Assembly: GCF_900107175.1 (NCBI RefSeq)
Contig: NZ_FNOZ01000012.1
Coordinates: forward strand, 1-64,000
Direction of reading: 5' to 3'
Source of the DNA: Modestobacter sp. DSM 44400
GTDB taxonomy: Bacteria; Actinomycetota; Actinomycetes; Mycobacteriales; Geodermatophilaceae
Length of the DNA: 64,000 nt
Below, piece after piece: positions 1 through 8,716 of the stretch. The position numbers and the translations under genes are program-made. Numbering within the stretch: the stretch's first letter is position 1; each line of letters opens with the position of its first letter. The notes under the pieces were generated by a model that saw only the letters and a program-made list of their open reading frames with translations, ran no database searches and was not told the DNA's origin.

Positions 1-336
1 CGACACCGGCGCGTTCCGGCTGCTGGCGGACAAGGCGTACTCCCATCCCAGTACGCGGGCGCACCTGCGGGCGAAGAAGATCGCTCACACGATTCCCGAA
101 CGCAGCGACCAGATCGCACGCCGCAAGGCCAAGGGCTCGGCCGGTGGGCGACCACCGGCCTGCGATGCCGAGCTCTACAAGGACCGCAACACCGTCGAAC
201 GCGGGTTCGGCCGGCTCAAGCAGTGGCGCGCTATCGCCACCCGCTACGACAAATACGCCACCACCTACCTCGGCGGTGTCCTCCTCGGCTGCATGATCAT
301 CCATCACCGCGTCCGCAGTTAGCAGACACGCTCTAG
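1..336 (+). mobile_element. Right end of an IS5-family insertion sequence (left part outside window)
   Basis: The element carries the transposase C-terminus. Just after the stop codon comes a terminus whose complement begins GAGCGTGTCTGC (about 323-335), which resembles IS5-group ends. The CTAG at 333-336 is a plausible target. Thiolase-like coding sequence resumes immediately afterwards, so the element interrupts that gene. The left end and the target duplication cannot be seen. Confidence 0.6.
2..322 (+). CDS. IS5-family DDE transposase, C-terminal part
   Basis: The open frame runs in from the left edge and stops at TAG 320-322, giving 106 residues. It would catalyse cut-and-paste transposition of the surrounding element. 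The sequence contains ADKAYSH, a basic region, and NTVERGFGRLKQWRAIATRY, in which the Glu of TVER is the expected last acidic residue of the DDE triad. It ends in a hydrophobic segment (GGVLLGCMIIHHR) typical of this group. It lies in the same orientation as the interrupted thiolase downstream. Family assignment rests on these motifs; the subgroup is uncertain because the N-terminal half is missing. Confidence 0.75.
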   Translation, partial: DTGAFRLLADKAYSHPSTRAHLRAKKIAHTIPERSDQIARRKAKGSAGGRPPACDAELYKDRNTVERGFGRLKQWRAIATRYDKYATTYLGGVLLGCMIIHHRVRS

Positions 337-661
337 CCGGATGCCGCAGGCGCCGGTGCCCGCCGCACTGTCGGCACTGGCGGCGGCGGGCCGCTCGATC
401 GCCGACGTGCAGGCAATCACCACGCACAACCCGTTCGCGGTCAACGATCTGTACTTCGCCCGCGAGACCGGGATCAAGGCCGAGGACATGAACGCGTTCG
501 GCTGCAGCCTGATCTTCGGGCATCCCCAGGGCCCGACCGGCCTCCGATCCATCGCCGAACTGATCGAGACGCTGCGCCTGCGCGGCGGCGGGGCCGGGCT
601 GTTCACCGGCTGCGCCGCGGGCGACACCGGTGCCGCCATCGTCCTGGAGGTCACGGACTGA
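335..661 (+). pseudogene. Thiolase (acetyl-CoA acetyltransferase-like), C-terminal remnant cut by IS
   Basis: About 108 residues match the C-terminal third of a thiolase, an enzyme that cleaves or forms beta-ketoacyl-CoA. THNPFAVNDL and GHPQGPTG carry family histidines, and GCAAGDTGAA carries the C-terminal catalytic Cys. Intact thiolases have about 390 residues, so the N-terminal nucleophile-Cys half is missing. Coding-like sequence starts right at the IS end and the frame runs back into the IS stop codon, so only an internal ATG (341) could start it. The stop overlaps the next start (TGATG, 659-663), showing it was the first gene of a translationally coupled aromatic-acid CoA operon. It is almost certainly non-functional as a thiolase. 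Confidence 0.7.
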
Positions 662-2448
662 TGACCGGCGACACCTTCGCCCCACCGTCGATCGAGGCCG
701 AGGGGCTGCCCGACGGCCGGCTGCTGCTGCGCTCGACAGAGCGGCTGGCCCCGCACCCGGTCAGCGTCGTGCACTCCTTCCGGGCCGGAAGCGAGGCGCA
801 TCCGGATCGGCTGCTGATCGCCGAGCGGGTGGACGGGGAATGGGCCCGGCTCACCTGGGGAGAGGTCCGCGAGCAGGCCGACCGCCTGGCCCAGGGCCTG
901 CTCGACCGCGGGCTGGCCGACCGGCCGGTCCTGGTGCTCTCGGGCAACAGCCGGCTGCACCTGGTGGTGATGTTGGCCGCGATGACGGTGGGCGCCCCCG
1001 TCGTCCCCACCAGCGTCGCGTACTCGTTGCAGAGCGCTGATCACGCCAAGCTGCAGGCGATGGTCGAACTGGTCGACCCCGGCCTGGTCGTCGCGGAGAA
1101 CGCCTCCTTCGCCCGCGCGGTCGCTGCTCTGCGCGAGGACCGGACGGTGCTCAGCCGGGACGGCGACCTCCCCGGTTCGATCGCCGCCGCGGAGTTCGGT
1201 GCCGACCCGACCGAGGAGGTGGACCGCCGCTGCGCCTCTCTCGGGCGGGAGGACGTCGCCAAGATCCTCTTCACGTCGGGATCGACCGGCACCCCGAAGG
1301 GCGTGCTGACCACCCACGGCATGCTCTCGGCCAACCAGCAGCAGATGCGGCAGGTCTGGCCGTTCCTCTCGGTGGAGCCACCGGTGCTGCTGGACTGGTT
1401 GCCCTGGAGCCACACCTTCGGTGGCAACCACGACCTCAACATGGTGCTGGTCAACGGCGGCACGCTGTGGATCGACGACGGCCGCCCGGCGCCCGGGCTG
1501 GTTGAGCGGACGGTGCGCAATCTGGCCGATGCACGCCCGACGGTGTACCTCAACGTGCCCGCCGGCTACGCCGCCCTCCTGCCGCACCTGGAGCGGGGCC
1601 CTGCAGCGGCGCGGGCCTTCCTGTCCCGGTTGCGGCTGGGCTTCTTCGCCGCGGCCGCCCTCCCCCAGGAGCTGTGGGACCGCCTCGGGAAGCTCGCCGC
1701 CGACCACGGTTCCGGGATGCAGATGACCACCTCGTGGGGGCTGACCGAGACCTCCCCGGCGGCGACGTCCGCGCACTTCCCGATCACCCGCAGCGACGTC
1801 CTGGGCGTCCCGCTGCCCGGGCTGGAGCTGGCGGTCGTACCCGTCGGGGAGAAGACGGAGGTGCGGGTACGAGGTGCCAACGTGACGCCCGGCTATCACC
1901 GCCGTCCCGACCTGACGGCGGGGGCCTTCGACGAATACGGGTTCTTCCGCACCGGAGACGCCGTGGTCCTCGCCGACCCCGACGACGTCGCCGCCGGCCT
2001 GCTGTTCCGCGGCCGCATCGCGGAGGACTTCAAGCTGATGACCGGCACGTTCGTCAGCGTCGGCACACTGCGGCCCAAGCTGCTCTCGGCCTCCCGTGGG
2101 TTGCTCACCGACGCCGTCATCTGCGGGCAGGACCGCGAATTCGTCACCGCGATGGTGTGGCTGCACCCCGAGCACACCGGCCGCGTGGACGCCGACGGCG
2201 TGCCCGAGGCGTCGCTGCGCGCGGAGCTCGTTGCGACCCTGGGGCGACTGGCGGCCGAGGGGGGCGGCTCTTCTCACTGCGTGGAGCGGCTGCTCGTACT
2301 CACCGAGCCGGCGCAGCTCGACGCCGGCGAGATCACCGACAAGGGGTACGTCAACCAGGCAGCCGTCCGGGACCGACGGGCCGCCCTGGTCGCTCTCCTC
2401 TCCGTCGAGCCGACGCCACCGCGGGTGGTCGTGAGGGCGGTGGACTGA
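661..2448 (+). CDS. fcs: Feruloyl-CoA synthase-like aryl/acyl-CoA ligase
   Basis: A 595-residue member of the ANL adenylating superfamily that activates a carboxylic acid to an acyl-AMP and then to its CoA thioester. The phosphate-binding loop ILFTSGSTGTPKG lies at about residues 202-214. It is followed by DWLPWSHTFGGNHD, a signature I associate with the ~600-residue feruloyl-CoA synthase subgroup, then the A5-type WGLTETSP and the hinge region near FFRTGD. The C-terminus ends FKLMTGTFVSVGTLRPKL, typical of Fcs-like enzymes rather than of the IxPxE-type CoA ligases. The start is coupled to the thiolase stop, and only 3 bp separate it from the next ligase. Ferulate and related phenylpropanoids are the inferred substrates. 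Confidence 0.75.
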   Translation: MTGDTFAPPSIEAEGLPDGRLLLRSTERLAPHPVSVVHSFRAGSEAHPDRLLIAERVDGEWARLTWGEVREQADRLAQGLLDRGLADRPVLVLSGNSRLHLVVMLAAMTVGAPVVPTSVAYSLQSADHAKLQAMVELVDPGLVVAENASFARAVAALREDRTVLSRDGDLPGSIAAAEFGADPTEEVDRRCASLGREDVAKILFTSGSTGTPKGVLTTHGMLSANQQQMRQVWPFLSVEPPVLLDWLPWSHTFGGNHDLNMVLVNGGTLWIDDGRPAPGLVERTVRNLADARPTVYLNVPAGYAALLPHLERGPAAARAFLSRLRLGFFAAAALPQELWDRLGKLAADHGSGMQMTTSWGLTETSPAATSAHFPITRSDVLGVPLPGLELAVVPVGEKTEVRVRGANVTPGYHRRPDLTAGAFDEYGFFRTGDAVVLADPDDVAAGLLFRGRIAEDFKLMTGTFVSVGTLRPKLLSASRGLLTDAVICGQDREFVTAMVWLHPEHTGRVDADGVPEASLRAELVATLGRLAAEGGGSSHCVERLLVLTEPAQLDAGEITDKGYVNQAAVRDRRAALVALLSVEPTPPRVVVRAVD

Positions 2449-2451
2449 GAC

Positions 2452-3990
2452 ATGGGGCAGCAGGTGGTCTCCTGGATCGAGCACCACGCCCGTCGTACCC
2501 CTGACAGCGTCGCCCTGGTGGACCTGCACCGCGGGCGCTCGGCCCGATACGCGGAGCTGGCTGGCCGGGTGAGCGCACTCGCCCGGTCGCTGGCCGATCG
2601 GCACGGTGTGCGGCCCGGTGACAGGGTCGCGGTGCTCTCCCGTAATGACACCCGCGTGTTCGAGGTCGTCTACGCCTGCGCGCTGCTCGGCGCCGTGGTG
2701 GTGCCCCTCAACTGGCGGCTGTCGGCCAACGAGCTGGCCGCCATCGGCGGCGACGCCGAGCCCGCGGTCCTCGTGTCCGAGAGCGCGTCGGCCGCGGTGG
2801 CCGCCGGGGTGGCGGCCGCGGCCGGCATCCCGTCGACCGTCGTCTGGGCCAGCGAGGACGGCGAGGACGACGGGTACGAGGAGCTGGCCACTGCTCCCGT
2901 GCCGGAGGGGTGGGCGCCGGAGCCGGTCGACGAGGACGCGATCTGGATGATCATCTACACGTCCGGCACGACGGGTCTGCCGAAGGGTGTACAGGCCACT
3001 CATCGTGGAGTCCTCGCGAGCATGCTCGGCATCCTGGTGGCGCACAGGGTGGGGGCGGACTCTCGCTGTCTGACGGTGCTGCCGACCTTCCACGTCGCCG
3101 GCCTGAACCTGTTCGCCAATCCCGTGCTGTTCGCCGGCGGCACCGTGCTGGTCGCGCGCGTGTTCGATCCGGCGCAGGCCGTTGGTCTGCTCACCGACGG
3201 CGCCGCGCCGGTGACCCACTTCTGCGGGGTGCCCGCGAACTACCAGTTCATGGACCAGTTGCCGACGTTCGACGACACACCGCTGCCGCCGTTCGTCGCC
3301 GCCATCGGCGGCGCTCCGGTGCCGTCGGCACTCGTGGAGACATGGGCGCGGCGGGGCGTTGCCCTCACCACCGTCTACGGCATCACCGAGGCCGGCGCCT
3401 GCGTGACGGCCGTGCCGCCGGGCCAGGAGGTGAGCCACAACGGCACGATCGGCTTGCCGCTTCTCTACGCGCGTTGCCGGGTGTACACCGCCGAGGATCG
3501 GCCGGCTGCTCCGGGGGAGACGGGGGAGCTGCAGCTGTCCGGGCCGCTGGTGACATCGGGCTACTGGCGCAACCCCGCCGCCACTGCTGAGGCGTTCACC
3601 GGCGACGGTTGGCTGCGCACCGGTGACGCGGCCTCCGTGACCGACGACGGCCACCTGGTCCTGGTCGACAGGTGGAAGGACATGTACATCTCCGGCGGGG
3701 AGAACGTGTACCCGGCCGAGGTGGAGAACGCCCTGCACGCCCACCCGGCCATCAACCAGGCCGCCGTCGTGGGGGCGCCGCACCCACGCTGGGGTGAGGC
3801 AGGTGTCGCCTTCGTCGTCCTCGTCCGGGATGCCGAGGCCGCACCGGACGAATTGCGGACCTGGTGCCGTGAGCGGCTGGCCGCCTACAAGGTGCCCGTC
3901 CGGGTCGTCGTCGTCGACGAGTTGCCACGCAACGCGACGGGCAAGGTGCTCAAGGGGCCGCTGCGGAACTCTGCCAGGAGCGGGACCTGA
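2452..3990 (+). CDS. Long-chain-fatty-acid/4-coumarate-type CoA ligase
   Basis: A 512-residue AMP-binding enzyme with full ANL architecture: IIYTSGTTGLPKG at about 167-179, YGITEAG, WLRTGD, a DRWKDMYISGGENVYP hinge/A8 loop, and a C-terminal catalytic Lys in PRNATGKVLKGPL. The order and length match FadD3/FadD13-like and 4-coumarate-CoA-ligase-like enzymes that load a carboxylic acid onto CoA in the cytosol. It follows the fcs-like gene with a 3-bp gap, and its TGA overlaps the next ATG (3988-3992), so the three genes should be one transcript. Two ligases in one operon suggest different acids or a pathway needing two activations. The exact substrate cannot be read from the sequence. Confidence 0.8.
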   Translation: MGQQVVSWIEHHARRTPDSVALVDLHRGRSARYAELAGRVSALARSLADRHGVRPGDRVAVLSRNDTRVFEVVYACALLGAVVVPLNWRLSANELAAIGGDAEPAVLVSESASAAVAAGVAAAAGIPSTVVWASEDGEDDGYEELATAPVPEGWAPEPVDEDAIWMIIYTSGTTGLPKGVQATHRGVLASMLGILVAHRVGADSRCLTVLPTFHVAGLNLFANPVLFAGGTVLVARVFDPAQAVGLLTDGAAPVTHFCGVPANYQFMDQLPTFDDTPLPPFVAAIGGAPVPSALVETWARRGVALTTVYGITEAGACVTAVPPGQEVSHNGTIGLPLLYARCRVYTAEDRPAAPGETGELQLSGPLVTSGYWRNPAATAEAFTGDGWLRTGDAASVTDDGHLVLVDRWKDMYISGGENVYPAEVENALHAHPAINQAAVVGAPHPRWGEAGVAFVVLVRDAEAAPDELRTWCRERLAAYKVPVRVVVVDELPRNATGKVLKGPLRNSARSGT

Positions 3991-4763
3991 TGCCTGTCGA
4001 CATGGCAGCGCTGATCGACGACCTCGCAGCCGAGTCAACGGAGCTCGACGCCGTGCTCGCGACCCTGCAGCCCGCCGACTGGAAGCGCCCCACACCCGCC
4101 GTCGGCTGGTCGGTCCAGGACCAGGTCACCCACCTGGCGTTCTTCGACGAGGCCGCGGTGACCGCAGCGACCGAGCCCGACCGCTTCCGGGAGGAGATCG
4201 CCCGACCGGGCGCCGGGGGCGGCGACGTTGCCGACTGCGTGGCGGCGCGGTACCGGTCGATGCCGCCGGGCGAGGCGATGGCCTGGTTCAGCGCGGCCCG
4301 GCGCCGCTACCTCGAGATCTTCGTCGGCCTGGACCCGACCACGCCCCTGCCCTGGTACGGGCCTCCGATGAGCGCGGCCTCGTCGGTGACCGCACGGCTG
4401 ATGGAGACCTGGGCGCACGGCCAGGACGTGTTCGATGCCCTCGCCAGGGCCCGTCGGCCCACGGCGCGGTTGCGGCACATCGCCCACCTCGGGGTGCGGA
4501 CCCTCGGCTGGAGCTTCCAGGTCAACGGTCGTCCCAGACCCGACGTCCCGGTCCGCGTGGAGCTGACCGCCCCTGAGGGAGGCACTTGGACGTGGGGGCC
4601 TGCGGACGCCCCCGACCGGGTCTCGGGCCCAGCCGAGGACTTTTGCCTGCTCGTCACCCAGCGGCGCAACCGCGACCGCACGGCGCTGCGCGCCCGCGGC
4701 CCGGTCGCCAACGCCTGGCTGGACCTGGCGCAGGCCTTCGCTGGACCTGCTGGCGGTCGTTGA
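3990..4763 (+). CDS. TIGR03084 / maleylpyruvate isomerase-type (DinB-fold) protein
   Basis: A 257-residue protein with an N-terminal mycothiol/DinB-type helical bundle: GWSVQDQVTHLAFFDE supplies the first metal-type His and METWAHGQDVFDAL the second. A C-terminal sterol-carrier-like half (VRVELTAPEGGTWTWG) follows. This matches the actinobacterial TIGR03084 family, whose members resemble mycothiol-dependent maleylpyruvate isomerase, although their reaction is not established. The ATG overlaps the TGA of the upstream ligase. Genes of this family often sit with thiolase and CoA-ligase genes, which fits the context. It is the last gene of the operon; decayed IS sequence follows. Confidence 0.75.
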   Translation: MPVDMAALIDDLAAESTELDAVLATLQPADWKRPTPAVGWSVQDQVTHLAFFDEAAVTAATEPDRFREEIARPGAGGGDVADCVAARYRSMPPGEAMAWFSAARRRYLEIFVGLDPTTPLPWYGPPMSAASSVTARLMETWAHGQDVFDALARARRPTARLRHIAHLGVRTLGWSFQVNGRPRPDVPVRVELTAPEGGTWTWGPADAPDRVSGPAEDFCLLVTQRRNRDRTALRARGPVANAWLDLAQAFAGPAGGR

Positions 4764-5063
4764 CCACCCGAACAGGGACAACCTGAACCGGCGCGGTCTC
4801 TGCGCCGGTCACTGGCCGCCGTCCCCATCCGGAACCTCCCAAGGCATGCCGTAAGTGGAACGGAACATCTTCGAGAGGTGTGAGGCGCCCACCTGTGTCA
4901 ACGGTTGAGCCCGCAGCTCACCGCGACTCCTTCGCGGCGAGCGGAACTGGCCGCAGGGGTTCTGACCGACAGGGCTTCCCGGCGTGACGCCGCCTCCTCT
5001 CCCGGAGCCGAGTGTCCCCGTGCCGGGTCTCATGGAGGCTCTCAATCCACCTGAGGATGAGAG
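4764..5063. other. Non-coding stretch between the CoA-ligase operon and IS remnants
   Basis: I see no supported gene in these 300 bases. Short frames exist on both strands but resemble no known protein. The stretch abuts transposase debris and is probably old mobile-element flank. Confidence 0.4.
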
Positions 5064-5570
5064 TCATGGCGGCACACCGCCGACGCCCTGCACACCCAGC
5101 GCGAGCATGCGACCTACCTGCACGGCCGCGGCGCGCACTACCTGTTCACCGTGAAGCGGAACCAGCCGACCCTGCACGCCGCGCTCGCCGGGTTGCCCTC
5201 GTCGGCAGTCGATCGGCAGGTGAGCAAGCAGTTCGGGCACGGTCGGGGCGAGCCCCGTTCGATCGCCGTCCTTGACGTCGCTGGCGCCCCCGGCATCGAC
5301 GGCCTGTTCCCGTACGCCGCCCAGGTGATGCGCGTGATCCGCCCCCGCACGCACACCGCGACCGGCAAGCGCTCCCCGGAGGTCGTCTATGCGATCACGT
5401 CCCTGGACCACCGCCGGGCCGACCCCGGCCTGCTGGCCGGCTGGCTGGAGGGCCACTGGGGAATCGAGAACCGCGTGCATCACGTGCGCGATGTGACCCG
5501 GGGTGAGGACGGATCCCCGACTCGCACCGGCGACACGGCGCAGCATACGTCCGCAGGGGACAGAACATGC
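5064..5570 (+). pseudogene. ISAs1-family transposase fragment
   Basis: The middle to C-terminal part of an ISAs1-type transposase can be read from about 5070 as HTADALHTQREHATYLHGRG, then HYLFTVKRNQPTLHAAL, VVYAITSL and GHWGIENRVHHVRDVTRGED. These are hallmark ISAs1 segments, the last containing the terminal acidic catalytic region. No start codon or N-terminal half is present, and the match dissolves after about 5545, where the normal RTG..P..MAALRNLA tail is replaced by unrelated residues. Both ends are therefore lost. It is flanked by an IS3-type remnant in the opposite orientation. Confidence 0.7.
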
Positions 5571-5651
5571 ACGTCGCAACGGGACGTCCGCCCCGGCTGG
5601 CCTCGGCACGGGTGCCGTGACTGGATGGTCGTTCGCGCCCCGCGGATGGTG

Positions 5652-5853
5652 TCAGGCACCGGGTTTGATGAAGGCCTGGAACTCCCGGTCGGCGGGTCGC
5701 TGATCGGGGGCGGTGCGGTTGTTGATCTCGTACTCCACCGGCGGGACCGGCCCGAGCTCGCCGGTGGAGGCGTCGGTGGCTGAACCAGTCGATGTGCTCG
5801 GCCACGGCTCGGGGCCTGTTGCCCCGAGGCGCTTCGGTGCCCGCGAGTTGACC
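5652..5853 (-). pseudogene. IS3-family OrfB (integrase) C-terminal remnant, frameshifted
   Basis: On the minus strand, AVAEHIDWFSHRRLH matches the DWxNxxRxH segment near the end of IS3 OrfB integrases. After a frameshift near 5785 a second frame continues as ASTGELGPVPPVEYE and ends FQAFIKPGA with a stop at 5652-5654. Only the last 60 or so residues survive. It cannot encode an active transposase. It marks a second, independent IS insertion in this small region. Confidence 0.65.
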
Positions 5854-5991
5854 CTCCTCTACCCGAGGGCGAGTGAGCCCACCGGCTGCGCCGAGATCGT
5901 TCACGACGGTGTGGCAATGACCGGGCCTTCAGCGCGCCTGGGAGGTCGCCCGGAGAAGAAGGCCTTCAAGTGATCGCCTGATGTGGCCCCG

Positions 5992-7059
5992 TCAGGAGTC
6001 TTCGCTTATCACCCTCCTGGCTCGGCTCGGCTGCACCCTCATCGGCTCTCCCGGCATCTTCGGGTAGTCCGGGGGATAGGGCATCTCGCCCAGCCCGAGG
6101 TCGTGCTCCTGCCGCTCGGCCAACTCGATCAGCGGCTCGATGCCGAAGGCGTGGTCGGCCAGGCCGGCGTGCTTGTCACCGACCGCGGCGAAGCGAGCCG
6201 GCATGGTGCGGACGTCGAAGTCGAATGGCGTCACGTCAGGCAGCTCGTCCCAGTCCAGCGGGGCGGAGACGGGCGCGTGTGGCTTGGGCCGGATGGAGTA
6301 CGCCGAGGCGATCGTGCGGTCCCGGGCCATCTGGTTGTAGTCGATGAAGATCTTCTCGCCGCGCTCTTCCTTCCACCAGTTCATGGTCACCCGGTCGGGG
6401 ATGCGCCGTTCCAGTTCCCGTCCGAACGCGATCACCGCGCGCCGCACCTCGGGGAACGTCCACCGCGGCTGGATCGGCACGTACACGTGCACCCCGCGGC
6501 CGCCGGAGGTCTTCGGCCACCCCTCCATGCCCAACTCGTGCAGCAGCTCCCGCACGTGCGGCGCCACCGAGACGGCGTCAGAGAAGTCGGTGCCCGGCTG
6601 CGGGTCCAGGTCGATGCGGATCTGGTCAGGCTGCTCGACGTCGGACTTCGACACCGGCCACGGGTGGAACGTCAGCGTGCCGAGGTTGGCCGCCCAGGCA
6701 ACGACGGCGACCGAGTCCGGCGCGATCTCGTCCGCCGTCCGCCCGCTGGGAAAGGTGATGTGCGCGGTCTGCACCCAGTCGGGGGCGTTCTTGGGTACCC
6801 GTTTCTGGTAGAACGCGTCCCCGGTATTGTCGACCCGGGTCGAGATCCGGGCTCCCTCGAACACCCCCCTGGGCCAGCGCTCCAGCGTCGTCGGCCGGTC
6901 CCGCAGGGCGAACAGGATGCCCTCACCGACGGAGATGAAGTACTCGACGACGTCGATCTTGCGGATGCCCCGGTCGCCGAAGTACGGCTTACCCGGGCTG
7001 CTGACGCGCACGTCGTGCCCATCGACCTGCAGCACCACGGCGTCCTTGCTGCTGGTCAT
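5992..7059 (-). CDS. LigD-type DNA polymerase/primase domain protein (stand-alone PolDom)
   Basis: A 355-residue archaeo-eukaryotic primase-type polymerase domain, the kind that fills gaps and adds ribonucleotides in bacterial non-homologous end joining. IRIDLDPQPG (about residue 150) supplies the two catalytic metal-binding Asp residues. KTSGGRGVHVYVPI is the nucleotide-binding SGG-x-H motif, and IFIDYNQMARDRTIASAYS carries the third Asp. It lacks the nuclease and ligase domains of full LigD. I chose the ATG at 7057-7059 because GGAG lies 6-7 nt upstream; the longer frame to 7134 adds only low-complexity residues. An ATP-dependent ligase lies 1.7 kb upstream on the same strand. Confidence 0.85.
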   Translation of the reverse strand: MTSSKDAVVLQVDGHDVRVSSPGKPYFGDRGIRKIDVVEYFISVGEGILFALRDRPTTLERWPRGVFEGARISTRVDNTGDAFYQKRVPKNAPDWVQTAHITFPSGRTADEIAPDSVAVVAWAANLGTLTFHPWPVSKSDVEQPDQIRIDLDPQPGTDFSDAVSVAPHVRELLHELGMEGWPKTSGGRGVHVYVPIQPRWTFPEVRRAVIAFGRELERRIPDRVTMNWWKEERGEKIFIDYNQMARDRTIASAYSIRPKPHAPVSAPLDWDELPDVTPFDFDVRTMPARFAAVGDKHAGLADHAFGIEPLIELAERQEHDLGLGEMPYPPDYPKMPGEPMRVQPSRARRVISEDS

Positions 7060-7099
7060 GTGGGCTCCGTTCGTCCGAGCTGACCGGCCGGCTGCGCGG

Positions 7100-8671
7100 T
7101 CAGGCGGGGCAGGTGAGCCCGTCCAACGGCGCAACCAGGTCGATCAGGTACGCGTCGACCGCCGCGGTCACGCAGTCGGTCTTGGGATAGGCAGTGTGCC
7201 CGGTGCCCTGCCAGGTGAGCAGCACCCCGCTCGTGAGGTCCTGGGCCATGTCCACCGCGCCGGGCAGCGGCGTCACCGGGTCGCCCTGCGTCCCGACCAC
7301 CAGGATAGGGGCGCTGCCCTCGGCGTCCCGGTCGGGCAGTGGAGTGCGCGGGGCGTCCCAGACCGAGCAGGTGTACAGGCTGGTCGCGGCGCCGGCGCCG
7401 AACAGCGGGTACTTCACGTTCCAGTCGGCCACCAGGCCGCGGACCGTCGCGGCGCTGAACTCCTCATCGGTGTCAGCGCAGTTCACCGTCACGTTCGCGT
7501 CGATCACGTTGCTGTACGTGCCGTCCTCGTTCCGCCCCGTGTAGGTGTCGGCGAGGGTGAGGATGCCGGCGGAGTCGCCGTTGCGGGCGCTGGCCAGCGA
7601 CTGGGCCAGCTGCGGCCACGCGCCGGGCTGGTACAGCGCCGACTGGACGCCGGTGAGCACCAGTCCCGGGGTTGCCTGCCGGGTCTCCCCGGCCCGGCTG
7701 CTGGGGATGGGCCTGGTCGCAGCCTGGGCCAGCACGTCGTTCAGGAACTGCCGCGGGTCTCCACCGACCGGGCAGCCGCCGACCAGGCCGGTGCAGTTGG
7801 CGGCGAACGCATCGAAGGCCGCCTCGAAGCCCTGCGCCCGCGACTCGGCCGCGGCCTGCTCGTCGGCGTCGGGGTCGACCGCTCCGTCGAGCACCAGGGC
7901 CCGCACGCGGTCCGGGAACAGCTCGGCGTAGGTGGAGCCCAGCGTGGTCCCGTAGGAGTAGCCGAGGTAGGTCAGCTGCTCGTCGCCGAGCGCCTGCCGG
8001 ACGCGGTCCAAGTCCCGGGCGGTGGCAACGGTGCTGAAGGCGCCCAGCGCGTCCTGGTACTTCTCGCTGCACCCGTCGGCCAGGTCCTGCGCCTGGGTGA
8101 AGACGGCGTCGAGCTGTGCGGGGGTGGTGGGCCGCGGCTCCGCGGCGGTGATCGCGTCCTTCTGCTGGTCGGAGATGCACTCGACCGGCGTCGACAGGCC
8201 AACCCCGCGCGGGTCGACCCCGACCACATCGAAGTGCTGCAGGACGTCGACCGGCAGCGTCAGTGCCGACTGGATCGCCGCGTCGGTGGCCGAGATGCCC
8301 GGACCGCCGGGATTGACCATCAGCGACCCCCGGCGGTCGGTCTGCCCGGCGAGCACGGCCCGGACCAGGAACAGCTGCAGCGTGGGCCCGGCGGGGTCGT
8401 CGTAGCTGACCGGCACCGTCGTCGTCCCGCAGGAGAAGGTGAGCGCACGGTCCGAGCCCGGGCGGTTCGCGATGATCGGCTGGATCTGACCGTTGCAGTC
8501 GGTCCAGTCGATGACGTCGGCCGCGGGCGCGGTCGTGCCGCTGGCCGAGGTCGAGCTGGCCGCGGGCTCGGAGTCGTCGGCGGAGGTGCAGCCGGCGAGG
8601 GCCAGGACGGCGGACAGGAGGCCGGCCAGAGCCAGGCTGACGGGAGTGGGGCGGCGACGGTGCAACATCAT
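7100..8671 (-). CDS. Secreted alpha/beta-hydrolase lipoprotein with TAP-like C-terminus
   Basis: About 523 residues with an N-terminal signal sequence ending in the lipobox LALAGC (Cys at about residue 28), so a lipoprotein anchored on the outer face of the membrane. MVNPGGPGISATD forms the oxyanion region, LGYSYGTTLGSTYAELFP carries the nucleophile Ser, GTQGDPVTPL the Asp, and WQGTGHTAYP the His. This is the S33/tripeptidyl-aminopeptidase-like architecture common in actinobacteria (Streptomyces SlpD/E, Mycobacterium CaeA-type). An ATG at 8669-8671 with GGAG 5 nt upstream is favoured over a GTG two codons earlier. The substrate, peptide or ester, is unknown. It sits between two DNA-repair genes with no obvious functional link. 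Confidence 0.85.
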   Translation of the reverse strand: MMLHRRRPTPVSLALAGLLSAVLALAGCTSADDSEPAASSTSASGTTAPAADVIDWTDCNGQIQPIIANRPGSDRALTFSCGTTTVPVSYDDPAGPTLQLFLVRAVLAGQTDRRGSLMVNPGGPGISATDAAIQSALTLPVDVLQHFDVVGVDPRGVGLSTPVECISDQQKDAITAAEPRPTTPAQLDAVFTQAQDLADGCSEKYQDALGAFSTVATARDLDRVRQALGDEQLTYLGYSYGTTLGSTYAELFPDRVRALVLDGAVDPDADEQAAAESRAQGFEAAFDAFAANCTGLVGGCPVGGDPRQFLNDVLAQAATRPIPSSRAGETRQATPGLVLTGVQSALYQPGAWPQLAQSLASARNGDSAGILTLADTYTGRNEDGTYSNVIDANVTVNCADTDEEFSAATVRGLVADWNVKYPLFGAGAATSLYTCSVWDAPRTPLPDRDAEGSAPILVVGTQGDPVTPLPGAVDMAQDLTSGVLLTWQGTGHTAYPKTDCVTAAVDAYLIDLVAPLDGLTCPA

Positions 8672-8716
8672 GATCACTCCAGGGTAGGAGGCGGTGCCGC
8701 CGCCCGCCCGGGGCGC

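Noticed and set aside
319-4095. Very long minus-strand open frame (1258 codons) opposite the CoA ligases
   Set aside because: It is the antisense shadow of two clear ligase genes, with Arg/His/Gln-rich low-information sequence and no domain.
4809-5045. Minus-strand frame possibly belonging to a group II intron or an unknown IS
   Set aside because: No reverse transcriptase, intron 5' consensus or terminal repeat could be identified, so I left it as non-coding.
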